Part shown: positions 21,742 to 32,625 of the stretch, piece by piece
How the letters are laid out: each line of letters begins with the position of its first letter
Position numbering within the stretch: position 1 is the stretch's first letter
NCBI GenBank assembly: GCA_015832175.1
Contig: WJXW01000002.1
Location: forward strand, 434,001 to 498,000
Origin: Paraphaeosphaeria minitans
Lineage: Eukaryota > Ascomycota > Dothideomycetes > Pleosporales > Didymosphaeriaceae
DNA: 64,000 nucleotides
Reading direction: 5' to 3'
The notes under the pieces: generated by a model
Told to the model about the DNA's origin: nothing
Seen by the model: the letters and a program-made list of their open reading frames with translations, nothing else
Databases searched by the model: none
Position numbers and translations under genes: made by a program

Positions 21742-24700
21742 TTACCTCGCAGAGCTAATTGCTTCTGCATATCCCGTAACTGCCGAAGCCTCCATGGGCG
21801 GCATGTAGTAATGTATAACGCCCATACTGCTTTGCTTCGAGCGGCGTGACCACGCAAACTCTTTGATCTCGCCCTTAGGGTCGAGGATATTGACGAGTTC
21901 TTCATGCCTATAGAAGGCCGCCACGTCCAGTGGTGTCCAACCGTACTCATCTTTAGGACTTCGATCCTTGGCTCGCCCCAGCGCGAGCAGCAAAGCACCC
22001 ACATCGCCAGAGAAGGCTGCCGAATGAAGCGGGGACCATCCATGGGGATCTGCTTTCCCAGCATTGGCCCCAGCATCCATCAAGAGGCGTGCTACGTCAG
22101 TGTTCCCGGCTTCAATGGCGCACTGTAGCAGACTAATTCCACGGTGCGTGTAGTTCGGATCGAGTCCATTGTCAAGTACTTGTTTCACGCTGGAGTACTG
22201 GCCCTCCTGGATGGCATACCAGACTGGATGTGGCTTGTCGCTGCCTGGGTCCACAGAATCGAACTTGGCTCCGAAGTCCTGGAGCACTTGCATCACTGAT
22301 GGATCGCCCCATCGTATGGCAAGCTCAACAAGTGCGGTGCCGTTGGTGTCGACAATATCGTGCGTGCAGCCATTTTCGAGGAAGAACCGGACTGCATCAG
22401 CCTTTCCGGCCTTGGCAGCCATCATCAGGGGAGTGTAGCCGTCGATGTTCGCAGACGTGCGAATATTTATGTTCTTCTCCACAAGATGCTTCAAGACAGC
22501 TATGCTTCCCGATTCGGCCGCAATGTGCGCCGGTGTGTTCCCTCGTTTCCCTGAGGCTGTGAGGTTGCAACCCAGGTCGTAGGCAGCTTTCCAGAGCAGC
22601 ATGGCAGAATCTCCTTTTCGAGCCACCTTGTGAGAAATGCAGTCCAAGTCGTTGTCTGCTGCTTCGATGTCGGCGCCCTTCTCATGTAAATATCTGAAGA
22701 CATCAATGCCCTGAGAATCACCTATGCAGAGTAGCGGCGTAAGCCTTTCACTTGATCTGCCGTTGACGTTGGCTCCTTTCTCTACCAGGAGCTTGGTGGC
22801 TTCCAGATCGCACTCTTGGGCGGCGATGTGAAGTGCTGTGAATCCGTTCTTGTCGACTGCGTGTACATTTGCATTGTTCTCCAGAAGCCACTTCAATGTC
22901 GCATATTGCTCTCCTTTGACAGCATGGAAAATGACTGTTTGACCCTTGCCATCGCGAGCTTCCAGGCTGCTTCCTTTCCCGTGAAGTTGCTTGATCATAC
23001 CATTGTCTCCCGTCCGAGCGCTGAAGTGCAAGGTTTGGATGTTCACAGTATCTTGCCGACTTATTTGCTTGCCACCTTTGAGGAGAAGATTTATCGTGTC
23101 TTCGTCGTTGCTATCGAGGGCATAATCGAGTGGAGTACGACCATTTATGTCCTTGTCGTTCAAACTCATGCCTTTGCTGACAAGCTTTTCCACCACTGAA
23201 GCCTGCCCATGTTTCGCTGCCCAGTGGAGCAACGTCGCTTTGTCCACATCTTGGTACTCCTCAAAGTATTCCGACTCAATCAAATACTTAGCCGCATCCA
23301 CATGTCCATTCTTGATTGCCATCATGATAGCTTCTCCGGAGGACAAGGACGCCGTCGTCTTCGTTTTATCGCTTTTCGAGTCCTGGAAAATTTTGTGGAT
23401 AATGTCTGTTCGGCCAGAACTTGCGGCCCACTTCAAAACGGTCGTGAACTCATCCTTCAGACCCATCTCCTGGTTTTCAAGGTCGACGACAGGCTTGTAG
23501 TTCTTCTCCTTGCGTTGGGCCCACATCTTGCTGAGCAGCTTCCAGATCAGAATCAACACACCTAGTGGAGCCAAGACAATAATCATGAGAAGTCTTGCCA
23601 CCCGCCTTCTCGATCGCAGTAGTGTGTATCCTCCCATAGCAATACACATTACTGCCGATGAGGTGTAAAGATAGTACAGCCATGATGGATCATTGCTGAA
23701 AAGGTCCACGTTCATGCCGAAAATTCCCTGCCCACTGATAAGTAACGTCCTAGGCTTTCGTTAATAGTTCATATTACCGCTGCAAATATGAGAGGTAAAA
23801 AGATAAACTGAACAGCCTGTTAGCCGGTATCAATGGTGTTACATCGCGCGTGCATACAGTGATCCACGATAGTCTTCGAATACTCTCGTTCTGTTCGCGC
23901 GATCGATATCCCTCGTCGATGCTAATCAAATTTGTAACTCGCTGGATGAGACTGTCGGTCTCATTGATTAGCTCTGTGCAAATTCGATAATCAATGGCCT
24001 TGAACTGCTGCATATATCCGCGGCATACAGCCATAATTTCCCAGTAATCATCACGTCCTTCGGTCCACCTCGGATCGGCATGGATATTTTCGAGGGACTC
24101 TAGGCTCACTACCTGACTTTGGAGTACCCGACGGAATTCTTCCCAACGCTGTGCTGCACTGACAAGGTTTCTCACAATGTTGCGATCTGTTTCTAGGCGT
24201 TCTTGAAGGACTTCGAATCTCTTCAGCGAAGTTAGAAAATACCCGTCGAAATATTGGTCTCACTCACAAACGAGTCTAGGAAGCGCGATGATGACAAGAG
24301 AACTGCATCCCAGTTTTTCAAGATGACCTCAAGTTGAGAAAGCAGATAGTCCAGTGGAGCGGATCGCAATCTGGTCGAATTCTCGTAGTTTTGATAAATT
24401 AGGGCATCATAGGCAAACTCTATAGTCTCAACACGCCGGGAGCGGAAGCGGAAAATCTGCAGATTCCAATCTGCTAGGAGGAACGTTTCTTCCCTGGAGC
24501 TTGGTAAGCGCGCAGCTATGACAGAATGAAGAATACATAACCTACTCGTATCCAGAGGAAATAATGATTGTATCCGATGTAGCTTCGACTTTCGGCTGCT
24601 TAGTTGACGGCGGCAAGGTTTCTTGTTGCAGAAATAATTGGAGATTATGGTGCAGTGCCCAATGGCCGCAGTTCTCGCCCTTTGCGCATTTTTGGCACTT

Positions 24701-25438
24701 GCAGGACCCCGCATCAGGCCTATTTGTCTTTTCGAAGTCGTCGAATAGACCGTACGGGAACAACGAGTAGCGCGGGAAGTCGAAGTGCTCGAAGAGGGTC
24801 ACCAACAATGCAGTGGGGCATTTCGGCCGGTACATAAATAGCCGGCAACCTTGATCGTTCTCCGCTTCGGGAAACATTCTAGTGTAGCGACTGAGCGCCT
24901 CTGCAGTGGAAAAAGACTTGGGGTCGTCGCCATCCTGAATGGAGACTGTCGCGACGACATCTACCTTCGAGGTATGCTGCGGTGGCCGCCTATTGAGCGC
25001 AGTTTGTTCTGGTTTCCAAGGTGCATCTGGTGCCGCTTGCATGGGGACTGTGGGATAGTACTGCGTCGACTGCTGCGGTGTGGCTTGCGGAGGTGCGCCA
25101 TAAGTATAAGGTGGTCCTGAATGGTAATTCTGTGGTTGCGGTATGGACGAGTATTGCGATACGCCATTTGGGGGAGCTACAGAAGCTGGCGGGTAAGAAT
25201 ATGCGTTCTGAGGAGGCAGGGCATAAGGCGATGGGTATGGCACACTCGCGCTCTGGGGTAGAGCAGTGCCCGCGCTGTAATATTGAGGCGCATACTGATT
25301 GGAAGAGTTAACTGGATATGGTGATGATGTGCTCTGGCCTGGCAACAGGGCAAATGCATAGTTTTGATTGGAATTCGCCAGAGCTGGCGTTGAGGAGTTC
25401 TGGCGCGAAGGCGGAAGAAGTGGTGGTTCTGAGGCCAT
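21742..25438 (-). CDS. CorA-like (GMN-motif) membrane protein fused to a long ankyrin-repeat domain
   Basis: Five exons, 25438-24546, 24493-24268, 24220-23858, 23807-23778 and 23727-21742, give 1,165 residues. Frame is kept at every junction. Residues 1 to about 150 are Pro/Gln/Tyr/Ser-rich and disordered. Residues 170-490 form a helical cytosolic domain with VSLESLENIHADPRW and the CorA-type EQNESIRRLSWITF. The 30-base exon 4 encodes FIFLPLIFAA, which with exon 5 completes transmembrane helix 1 and the signature GIFGMN (GMN at 508-510). A second helix (WLYYLYTSSAVMCIAMGGY) and a third hydrophobic stretch follow, then about 15 ankyrin repeats to the end. CorA proteins carry Mg2+ or other divalent ions; whether this one still transports is unknown. 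Without the micro-exon the locus would be miscalled as two genes. Confidence 0.85.
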
Positions 25439-26212
25439 AGCAAAAATATGGCAGCGCCTCGTGCGAGACAGCAAAACCGAAGTATATGGTCACGAATTCG
25501 CTCGGAGGGCTGTTCATTTATGTTTTTCAGACAAGTTCAGCTGGGGGCTTTAGCTGCCTTCGGTAAAGAGCCTCGTATAATACGAGGCACTTGATTCAGC
25601 CTCACGGTATCCAGAAAATTCGTGGCTTGCTTCTGGCGAGGAGGGAAGTCTATAAATAGTCAAAATGTACTACAGAAAGATGTAGGACATTTGACTATAA
25701 GAATGAGTGGATAAATCAAGGATTAACAACTACTACATGTTACCATAAGTACATCTCCTCCCGGCCCCGCGAAGAAGAAATTAATCGAAACTAATCTATC
25801 GATTTCTGCTTTGCTAACCCAGCACACTTAATGCCAAGCTACGGCCGTGGAAGATCCGATTTAATCCAAGATCATAAACAGAGTATCTAGCGAATCTACT
25901 GTAAATATGAAAAGAACAAGCCGGCAACCCTTTTCGAAAAAAAAAACGTTTCAATACTCGCAAGCGTGTGCGTTGATGGTCCCGTCTTACCTCCAGGCTT
26001 GATACATTCACCGAAGCCTAACAGGAGACAAATGTCCTGGGGATCGCCATCATCGCATATCCACTGCCGTACTTCACCATCGAGGCAAGCCGCGGCCAGG
26101 CACAAGATATTTGGGATACATATCAATGCGTACGTCAGAGCTAGGCGAGAGCGTTAAGCATTAACATTGGTCATGCATGCAAAAATTGTCATTGATCTAG
26201 ATTTAATCGCAT
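25439..26212. other. AT-rich spacer
   Basis: Contains the promoter of the CorA-like/ankyrin gene on one side and the 3' end of the short-chain dehydrogenase on the other. No gene or repeat recognised. Confidence 0.5.
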
Positions 26213-27122
26213 CTAAGGCCACCCCTGGAGACCAAGCGTAAGGTCCTGGGAGGATTGGAGCTCCTCTTTCTTTGCCTTCAACTCCTCGACGTCCCAATTC
26301 GACCAGACAAATTTTCCCCTCAAAAACTCTGCCTCGGGGCTAACTATCCAAGCTGCGAAAGAAGCTGGCAGTTCAACTATCTTGCATATCAGCACAGTTC
26401 GCGACTCCAACTTAGAAGGCTAGTAGAGAATCAGACAACTTACTATCATCAAACTGGAACTCCATATCCAAACCTCCCTCGGAGCTTTTCTTGTGCATAT
26501 CTGTCTTGACGACGCCTGGGTGGATGCTGTGGACCCGGACTTGCGGGTTCTCAAAAGCAAAATATTCCATTAACCTAGCGGCTGCCAATTTGCTCACTGT
26601 GTACGCACTATTGGCGGGCATTGGTTCGATGTGACAACCACCAGTCGACACATGCACGGACGTCAGTTTCTCGGTGGCGTAGTTGAGGAAAGCTTTGGCG
26701 AGATTCAAAGTTCCTTTAACATTAATAATCATCCCTTTGAACCATTCCTCTACATCTGCTTCCGCTATAGGCTTCGTATCGGGCAAGTAGCCTGCGTTAC
26801 TAATAACTATGTCGATCTTTCCCAAGGCTTTTGAGATGCTCTCGAATGCTCTGTTAACCGCGCTTTCATCCCCAATATCAGCAGTCGATGTATGCACTGT
26901 TACGCCAGCATGAGCTGCCTCTACCTCTTGCTTTATCTTCTCGGGACTAGCAACAGTACGTCCGACGATAGCAATCTTCCTGCATCCAGAAGTTGCAAAT
27001 GCGTGGGCTATGCGAGGCCCAATTCCAGAGCCACCACCGGTAATGAGGACAACCTTTCCAGCCGTAGAGGATTCGGAACGAGAAGGGTCGATGCTGGGAT
27101 AGGAGGTAGTGTGGAAAGTCAT
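26213..27122 (-). CDS. Short-chain dehydrogenase/reductase
   Basis: Classical NAD(P)H-dependent oxidoreductase; the substrate cannot be told from sequence. Exons 27122-26444 and 26376-26213, joined by a 67-bp GTAAGT...TAG intron, give 280 residues. The Rossmann glycine motif TGGGSGIG is at residues 28-35, NAG at 109-111, and the catalytic pair is Tyr174 and Lys178 in AYTVSK. The serine lies in SVHVSTGG. The splice restores DDIELPASFAAWIVSPEA, the usual conserved C-terminal element of fungal members. Flanking DNA is AT-rich and a MITE lies 150 bp upstream of the start. Confidence 0.92.
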
Positions 27123-28184
27123 TCATGACGATTCTTCTAATCGCCGTTCAATCTCCGTTCAATCACCGTTCTACGGCTGTTCAACCGCTGCCTCTTAATC
27201 TTCGTTTGATTAGATTCAGCATACGATTTTTGTGTTTGCAAAATTATTAGGTACTGTACCTAGCTTACTGTTAGTGCGCACTGTTAGCAAAACGAACGCC
27301 CTACTATATTCTAAGGGTATTGTAACAGCATTGCTAAGTAATTAATTTAAGAAACTTGCAAAATAAGGCGACATTAGTTACGAGTCAGAGTTTGAATTAG
27401 ATAGTTATTATTTGCTCTAGCAAAAGGTGCGCGTTTTGCTAACAGTGCGCACTAGCTGCTAGACTACAGTAATGCCTAAAGAGTTGAAAGTATCTCGAAG
27501 AGTCCACAAAAAGACTTTTTACTGGCAAAACCGCGTGCATGATGTAACGGCGCTGCCAAATGACTGTACGTACTTACGGTGAATTGGGTACAAAAGTACG
27601 TTCCATAGGTACTGTATGTTACGTTTAAAGCGCTGTACGCAAGAACACCGCGACGCAACCGTGTGTGCACTCTCAGGAGGACCTACCTTTGCTTAAAAAT
27701 CATGCACACCGGCAAACGTCACCTGGATCTACCGTTTCTTGCGAAAATCGAACAAATGCTCGCAGTGTACAGTTAGAAACGGATTCGGAGAAGACTAGTG
27801 GAAAATGTCCCAGCCAGCTATTACAAGGTTCACATCGCACGGTAGCACACTGGAAAATTGAGTTTGAAAGGAGACGCCCCACTACTACTGACAAATTCTC
27901 ATGATCTGGTGATTTCCAACGCGCTGAGTAGTCCAAAAAACGCGATTAACGACAAGCATGCAACCCAGACCCGTATATTTTTTCGCTCCTAAACTACTGA
28001 CATATGAACATGCCCGTGCTTCCATACATTGGACGACGAAACTTGCGTTGCAGCACAATGCATAGTCCAATATCATTCCGAAGAAATACAAGTTGGTAAA
28101 GAATAGGACAACGAGCGTGCATAACTCCACAAGATATCCCAGAACACAGCATTACAGAACAGAACAGAGTAAACCACTGCTAAT
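27123..28184. other. AT-rich spacer containing a MITE
   Basis: Holds the short-chain dehydrogenase promoter, with several CCGTTCAA-type near-repeats at 27140-27190, and the MITE at 27274-27452. The rest shows nothing recognisable. Confidence 0.5.
27274..27452. mobile_element. 179-bp MITE with perfect 21-bp terminal inverted repeats and TA duplication
   Basis: Left end GTGCGCACTGTTAGCAAAAC at 27274 and an exact inverse complement ending at 27452; 21 of 21 bases match. TA is present on both sides (27272-27273 and 27453-27454), as expected for Tc1/mariner-type insertion. The interior is AT-rich and non-coding. Perfect ends suggest relatively recent insertion compared with the elements at 16.6-17.6 kb. 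Confidence 0.8.
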
Positions 28185-29185
28185 TTACGTGAAGTCAAGC
28201 CTGATGCGATTACTCGAGCCAGCGAACGAGTCGCATTTCTTCTCTGGTGGCTTGGCCGCCTGTACACCGGATTGGTGAGGGAGACGCCGTCGCTTGAAGC
28301 CATGCCCTCGGTTCATGATGGATGCGCTGACCATCGGAGTGGTTGAAGAAGGTCCGGTCACCGCTGCTTGACCGTCTGCAACACTGGAGGAAGACAAAAG
28401 TCCCGCGCGAAGGCCGCCACTAGTGATGCTGATCGCGGGTCTAGCGTTTGGATCGAGTGTGACACCCTCAGCCAGCCTCACAGCAGGCCGCATAACCTTG
28501 ACGTGTCTGACTGTGGATCCTTTCCGAACGACCTTGGTGTCAACAACCTCCATTGCCTCTTCAACAACCGCTATCTCTTCCTGTTTCTCCTCTGCCCGCA
28601 TTCGCTTCTGCTCCTGCTCCCTCTTGAACTCCTGGAGATCCTCGACAACAACCTTGAGCAGCCTCTTTGTATCGGCACTGATCCCAGGCCGTTTGATCAT
28701 CTTTCCCAAACTCAGTCCAGATGACTGTGTTTTGATACTAGGAGAAAAGTCTGTTCTACGGATCTTCTGCGCCGTCTTTCGTACCTCGACCCTTGTGTCC
28801 CTGAGAGCGTCGGCTTGCTTCCTGCTGAAGAGGAGTCGTGCTCCATCGCGGGCATTCGGGCGTCTTCTTGAGCTTGGTTCCGTGGTAGCCACGGCCCTTG
28901 CTTGTAGTGCTCCAGTGGGTAGTTTCTGCTCCTCAGACTCAGAGACCGCTGGTGCATACTCTGGACCTGCGCGGAATTGTTGATGGTCTGGCGCTGACGA
29001 ACTGCCTTCAGGTGTAGGCGTTTGATCTTCTGCTCCTTTCAAGACCCTTGGCTTGTACAGTGTTAGATACAAGGTACTTGGTGGATCCGCTTCTTACGAA
29101 CCATATACTTTTGACGAGAGAACAGGTTGCGAAGTGCAAAACGGCTTGTGCGTTGTTCCGCTGCGCCTGACGCCGATGGGGCCAT
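28185..29185 (-). CDS. Unrecognised basic, coiled-coil-containing protein
   Basis: I do not recognise the family. A long exon ends at 28185 with an open frame of at least 283 codons; the first exon, starting MAPSASGAAEQRTSRFALRN at 29185, is 88 bases. Joining donor GTAAGA at 29097 to the acceptor after position 29036 keeps frame and gives 312 residues. An alternative is donor GTTCGT with the acceptor near 29058. A helical Glu/Lys/Arg-rich segment (VVEDLQEFKREQEQKRMRAE) lies mid-protein. The C-terminal third has GFKRRRLP, a possible nuclear signal, and ends in RIRLDFT. Composition suggests a nuclear or chromatin-associated protein, but that is inference. Confidence 0.65.
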
Positions 29186-30532
29186 GTTGCGAGCGGGGTC
29201 GTTTGTCCAGGGAGGTATGGAGCGTAATGTGATATGAATGCCAGCAGTTTGAGCGCAAAAGCGAGCGACTGATAAAAACGTGAGATCGTGCGCTGCGTCT
29301 ACACAGAGGAGTCGAGTAGGCGAATGTGGAAGGAACTACGGAAGTGGCAGCTACCCTAAAGGTTCTTGAGACGGTCGACGTTGCTTAGAAGTAACCAGTT
29401 CTCGATTAAGAAGATGAACATCGTAGATGGTGCATTGGTAACAGGGAAGTCACCGACGAGTGAGTTCGGTCAACAATTCAGTATCTACGTTAACGCAGCA
29501 CAGCTCTGTCCAATGAGATCCACCTGAACACAATTTGGGCTCGAGATCGATTGCCTACCGAAGTGAAGATGTGTCAGCTTTCAGATTTATATCGACTGGT
29601 TTCAGTGGACATTTCCAATCCACATTTTGACACGTAACAAACAGCCAGCAGCCCAACATCGACTTGAGGAGATAGTGGTCGTTTCGGAGAAGAAACCAAC
29701 GCTGTTCAAAACCAAATTCACGACAGAACAGTTGTTCATGTAGCGGAAACCCAATGTCGATTGTTGAGCCGGCCAAAATGAACAGATCAACGATGATGCG
29801 TCAATGAGGCACCTTGAGGCGCACAATCATCTGTGTCTTACAAGGTGCACCCACGGCTACTTACCTGATTTCCAACATGAAATTCCACAGCGCCGTGATG
29901 ACGTTCTGGACTGGGGAGAAAGCTTCTTGCTGAGACTGATCTATGAGCGGTACTCACATCTTTTGGCAGCTATGACGATGGCGATACCGCCGACTAAGCG
30001 TTGAGAACTCCGCATAAGAAATCGACTCGCGGACTCCAGGACAGAATTCTTGAGCATTTGCAGTATGCATCTGAACGCTGCTTAGGACCAGTTCTGCTCG
30101 AAGTGGCTTCTAGGATGGGCGAACATCTGCTCGTATCTGTATTGCATTTTCGTGATGCAATCATCCGCCTACATTGAACCCTGATCCTTCGTTGAAATGT
30201 TGAGGAGCTACCACCGCGAAATTTGATAAAGAAGCCGTGTAGTAGGATCCAGCCCCGCAATCCACACCGCCGGGACCATCCCGACATCCCCCAATCATCA
30301 CCAAATTGCAAAAAGTTTCACGAGCTCCGATTCGCACTCTGTGATTGCTCAGGTCGATGTGCAGGAGGATGCACTCAACGCATTAATACCAGCAAACTCA
30401 CAGCAACGCACGACTAGATTCTGAATCCAAAACAACCCTTCGATTACCATACCGTATCCAAGATTCCATCTATATACGGAGGCCCGCGCCCCACCCAGGG
30501 TATCATTCCACCGCCCATGCAAATAGCAAAGT
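29186..30532. other. Gene-free spacer
   Basis: Promoter of the coiled-coil gene and 3' region of the Smr-domain gene. Small open frames here have no recognisable motifs. Confidence 0.5.
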
Positions 30533-31374
30533 CTACATGACAATACAGCACCCCTTGAGCGCCCTGAACAGCTTCGGCAGCCCCTTCTTAACCATCTCCT
30601 CCATATCGTCGTTCTGGTAGTTCTGGTTGTTCTGCTGGTGCTGGTGCTGGTGCTGTCCACCGTGTTGCTGTTGATGCCCGCCATGCTGTTGGCCCTGCCC
30701 GCCATGGCTATTACTCCCAGGATACCCACCGTAGCTCGGCACCTGATTCGGCGGCGGCATGTCGTCGACAGATCCACCCTGCAGATTCACATACATCCTC
30801 CCCTCATTCTCCTCCGTCGCATACTGCAGCCCCAACTCCCTACACACCTGCTCGACCCTCGGCTTGATCTTCTGCACATGGCCCTGACTATGGTTTCCTT
30901 TCCCCACGATGACATGCAAGTGCGTCTGGCCCTGCCGTCTGGCCTCTTTAATGCGCTCCTCCAGCACGTCCTCGGCTTCCTCTACGAACAGTCCGTGCAG
31001 ATCGATCGTGTCGCTCGCGACGCGGCCCTCGGAGTTGTTCGCGCGGAAGATGAAGTCGCGCGCTTGTCGATTGTAGGCGTCCATCTGCGCGGCATGGCCC
31101 TTGCCCTGCTCGGAGAGCTCGTGCGCGCGCGCGCCGTCGCCTGACTCGTAGGCTTGATGGGCGCGGTCGAAGCAGGAGGAGCGCTGGGCAGCTTCTTGGC
31201 GCGCAAGGTCGCGGAGGCGGTCGTATTCCGCTTCGGTGTCGGAAGAGGAGTGGTTGAGGGCTGGTAAGGTTGTCAGTGGGGTGCTGGATAAGTGTATGGA
31301 ATGCTGGATGTATGGAGCACGCTGTGGGATGATTGCGTACAGCGAGAGCCCAGTTGCATCATTTCTATAGCCAT
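30533..31374 (-). CDS. DUF1771 + Smr-domain protein with C-terminal CaaX box
   Basis: Smr (MutS2-related) domains bind or cleave nucleic acid; in yeast Cue2 the Smr domain cuts stalled mRNA (family knowledge). Exons 31374-31341 and 31260-30533, over an 80-bp intron with a CTGAC branch site, give 253 residues. An unspliced start at 31450 is possible but gives an unlikely N-terminus. The DUF1771 helices run from EYDRLRDLARQEAAQRSSCF to AYNRQARDFIFR. The Smr core follows with IDLHGLFVEEAEDVLEER and HVIVGKGNHS. Then comes a Gly/His/Gln-rich linker. The last residues are KGCCIVM, so the protein ends in a CaaX prenylation signal with an extra Cys that could be palmitoylated. Confidence 0.88.
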
Positions 31375-31713
31375 GGTGAGGTGGTAGTATGGAGACCGAA
31401 TTGGCAGAAAAACGCTGCAAGTGAAGTTGTTGTGCTTTGGTTGGGTCCAAAACAAGGTACGGAAGATCGACAGTGCCAAGAGATGGAGACGCGAGACGAG
31501 GCTGGGTCCAGATCTGTGGATCGGCCTATGCCGGGTGACAGTGAGTCTGCTGCCGAGGCAGCTCAATGCGTCTGAGAATAACCGAGCAGTGGATGCTGAT
31601 GCAGACCGAGAGAAGGTTCACACAGCCTGAAGCTGTGTAGATGTCGCATAGGTGACTTGTGTATTGGGTATCTTGATGTAATTCAACGACAAATGTGGTC
31701 GCGACAAAAGCTG
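31375..31713. other. Spacer between the Smr gene and USE1
   Basis: Promoter of the Smr gene plus USE1 3' end. Nothing else seen. Confidence 0.5.
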
Positions 31714-32625
31714 CTAGAGTCTGATTTTCGGCCCCACGAACACGATCAAGAAGGCAAACACCCACAAGCCAAAGATCAGAGCGTAAAGCTTCATGCGATC
31801 CCACCAGCCCTTGCCTTCGGTCATTCGTCTGAGTGTACCCATCTTTTGGCCTGCTGCTTCCATGCCCAGTGCGTTCTTGTCTAGCCCTGACAGAGCGCGA
31901 TCTACAACGCTCTTGTCCCCTTCAAGCGTCTGGTGGAAATGCAATGACTGCTGCTTCAACTGCTTCGCCATGTCGAGCAGGCTTGTCTCCAGGGTCTCCT
32001 GCTCGCTTCTGTGATCTAACAAGACGGCGTCGGTATGTGCCTCGCCCGTTGTCGTTTGAGCTTTCGAAGGGAACAACGAATTACCCGTGGCTACTGCATC
32101 TGCGTCTTGCGCACCAGCTCGCCGCCGCAGTTCGTTTGAAAGACCTCGTGCCGCGTTTTGGAGCGCCTCGTTGCCTTCCCCATCAGTTGAATTGAACTCG
32201 AGCCCGGCATCCGCTGCCCTATGGGGTGCATACGAAGGGAAGTTGTCCTCTTCGTCCTCTGAGCCCACCGAATCGTTTGATTCTGAGTCGTCGAGCTGGT
32301 CAAGCTCGTATAGGCGCTGGTTCAGTTGTTTGATGAGATCGCGCTTCTTCTGTAGGTCGGTCTGGAGGGCGGACTTTTTGGATTTAGAGGGAAGCGAGGA
32401 TGCGGAGTGTTCTAAGTTGAGGAGTAGTGTGCGCGCGTATTCGACATTCTAGGTCGTTAGCACATGCCATCGGATAAGACGACAGCTCCATACAGCTCTT
32501 GTTCTCGCGCGCGTGTAGGGTGACTTCCGGAGCTCAGGTGCAGGTTTGATCAGGATGTTGTGCTCTAGCCGTGATAGCATCCGATCGAGGTTAATGGGCG
32601 TAGGGTCTGGGAAGTCTGTCGCCAT
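31714..32625 (-). CDS. USE1: USE1-type SNARE (Golgi-to-ER retrograde fusion)
   Basis: Tail-anchored SNARE of the ER used in COPI vesicle fusion (family role). Exons 32625-32494 and 32448-31714, joined by a 45-bp GTATGG...TAG intron with a GCTAAC branch site, give 288 residues. The N-terminal half has ALQTDLQKKRDLIKQLNQRL. The SNARE-like helix includes LETSLLDMAKQLKQQSLHFH and EGDKSVVDRALSGLDKNALG. The single membrane anchor near the C-terminus is LYALIFGLWVFAFLIVFVG, followed by PKIRL. An in-frame ATG ten codons upstream (32655) is an alternative start. Confidence 0.88.

Noticed and set aside
21742..23715. Stand-alone 657-residue ankyrin gene
   Set aside because: Its first Met is the Met of the GMN motif; two good introns connect it in frame to the upstream exons.
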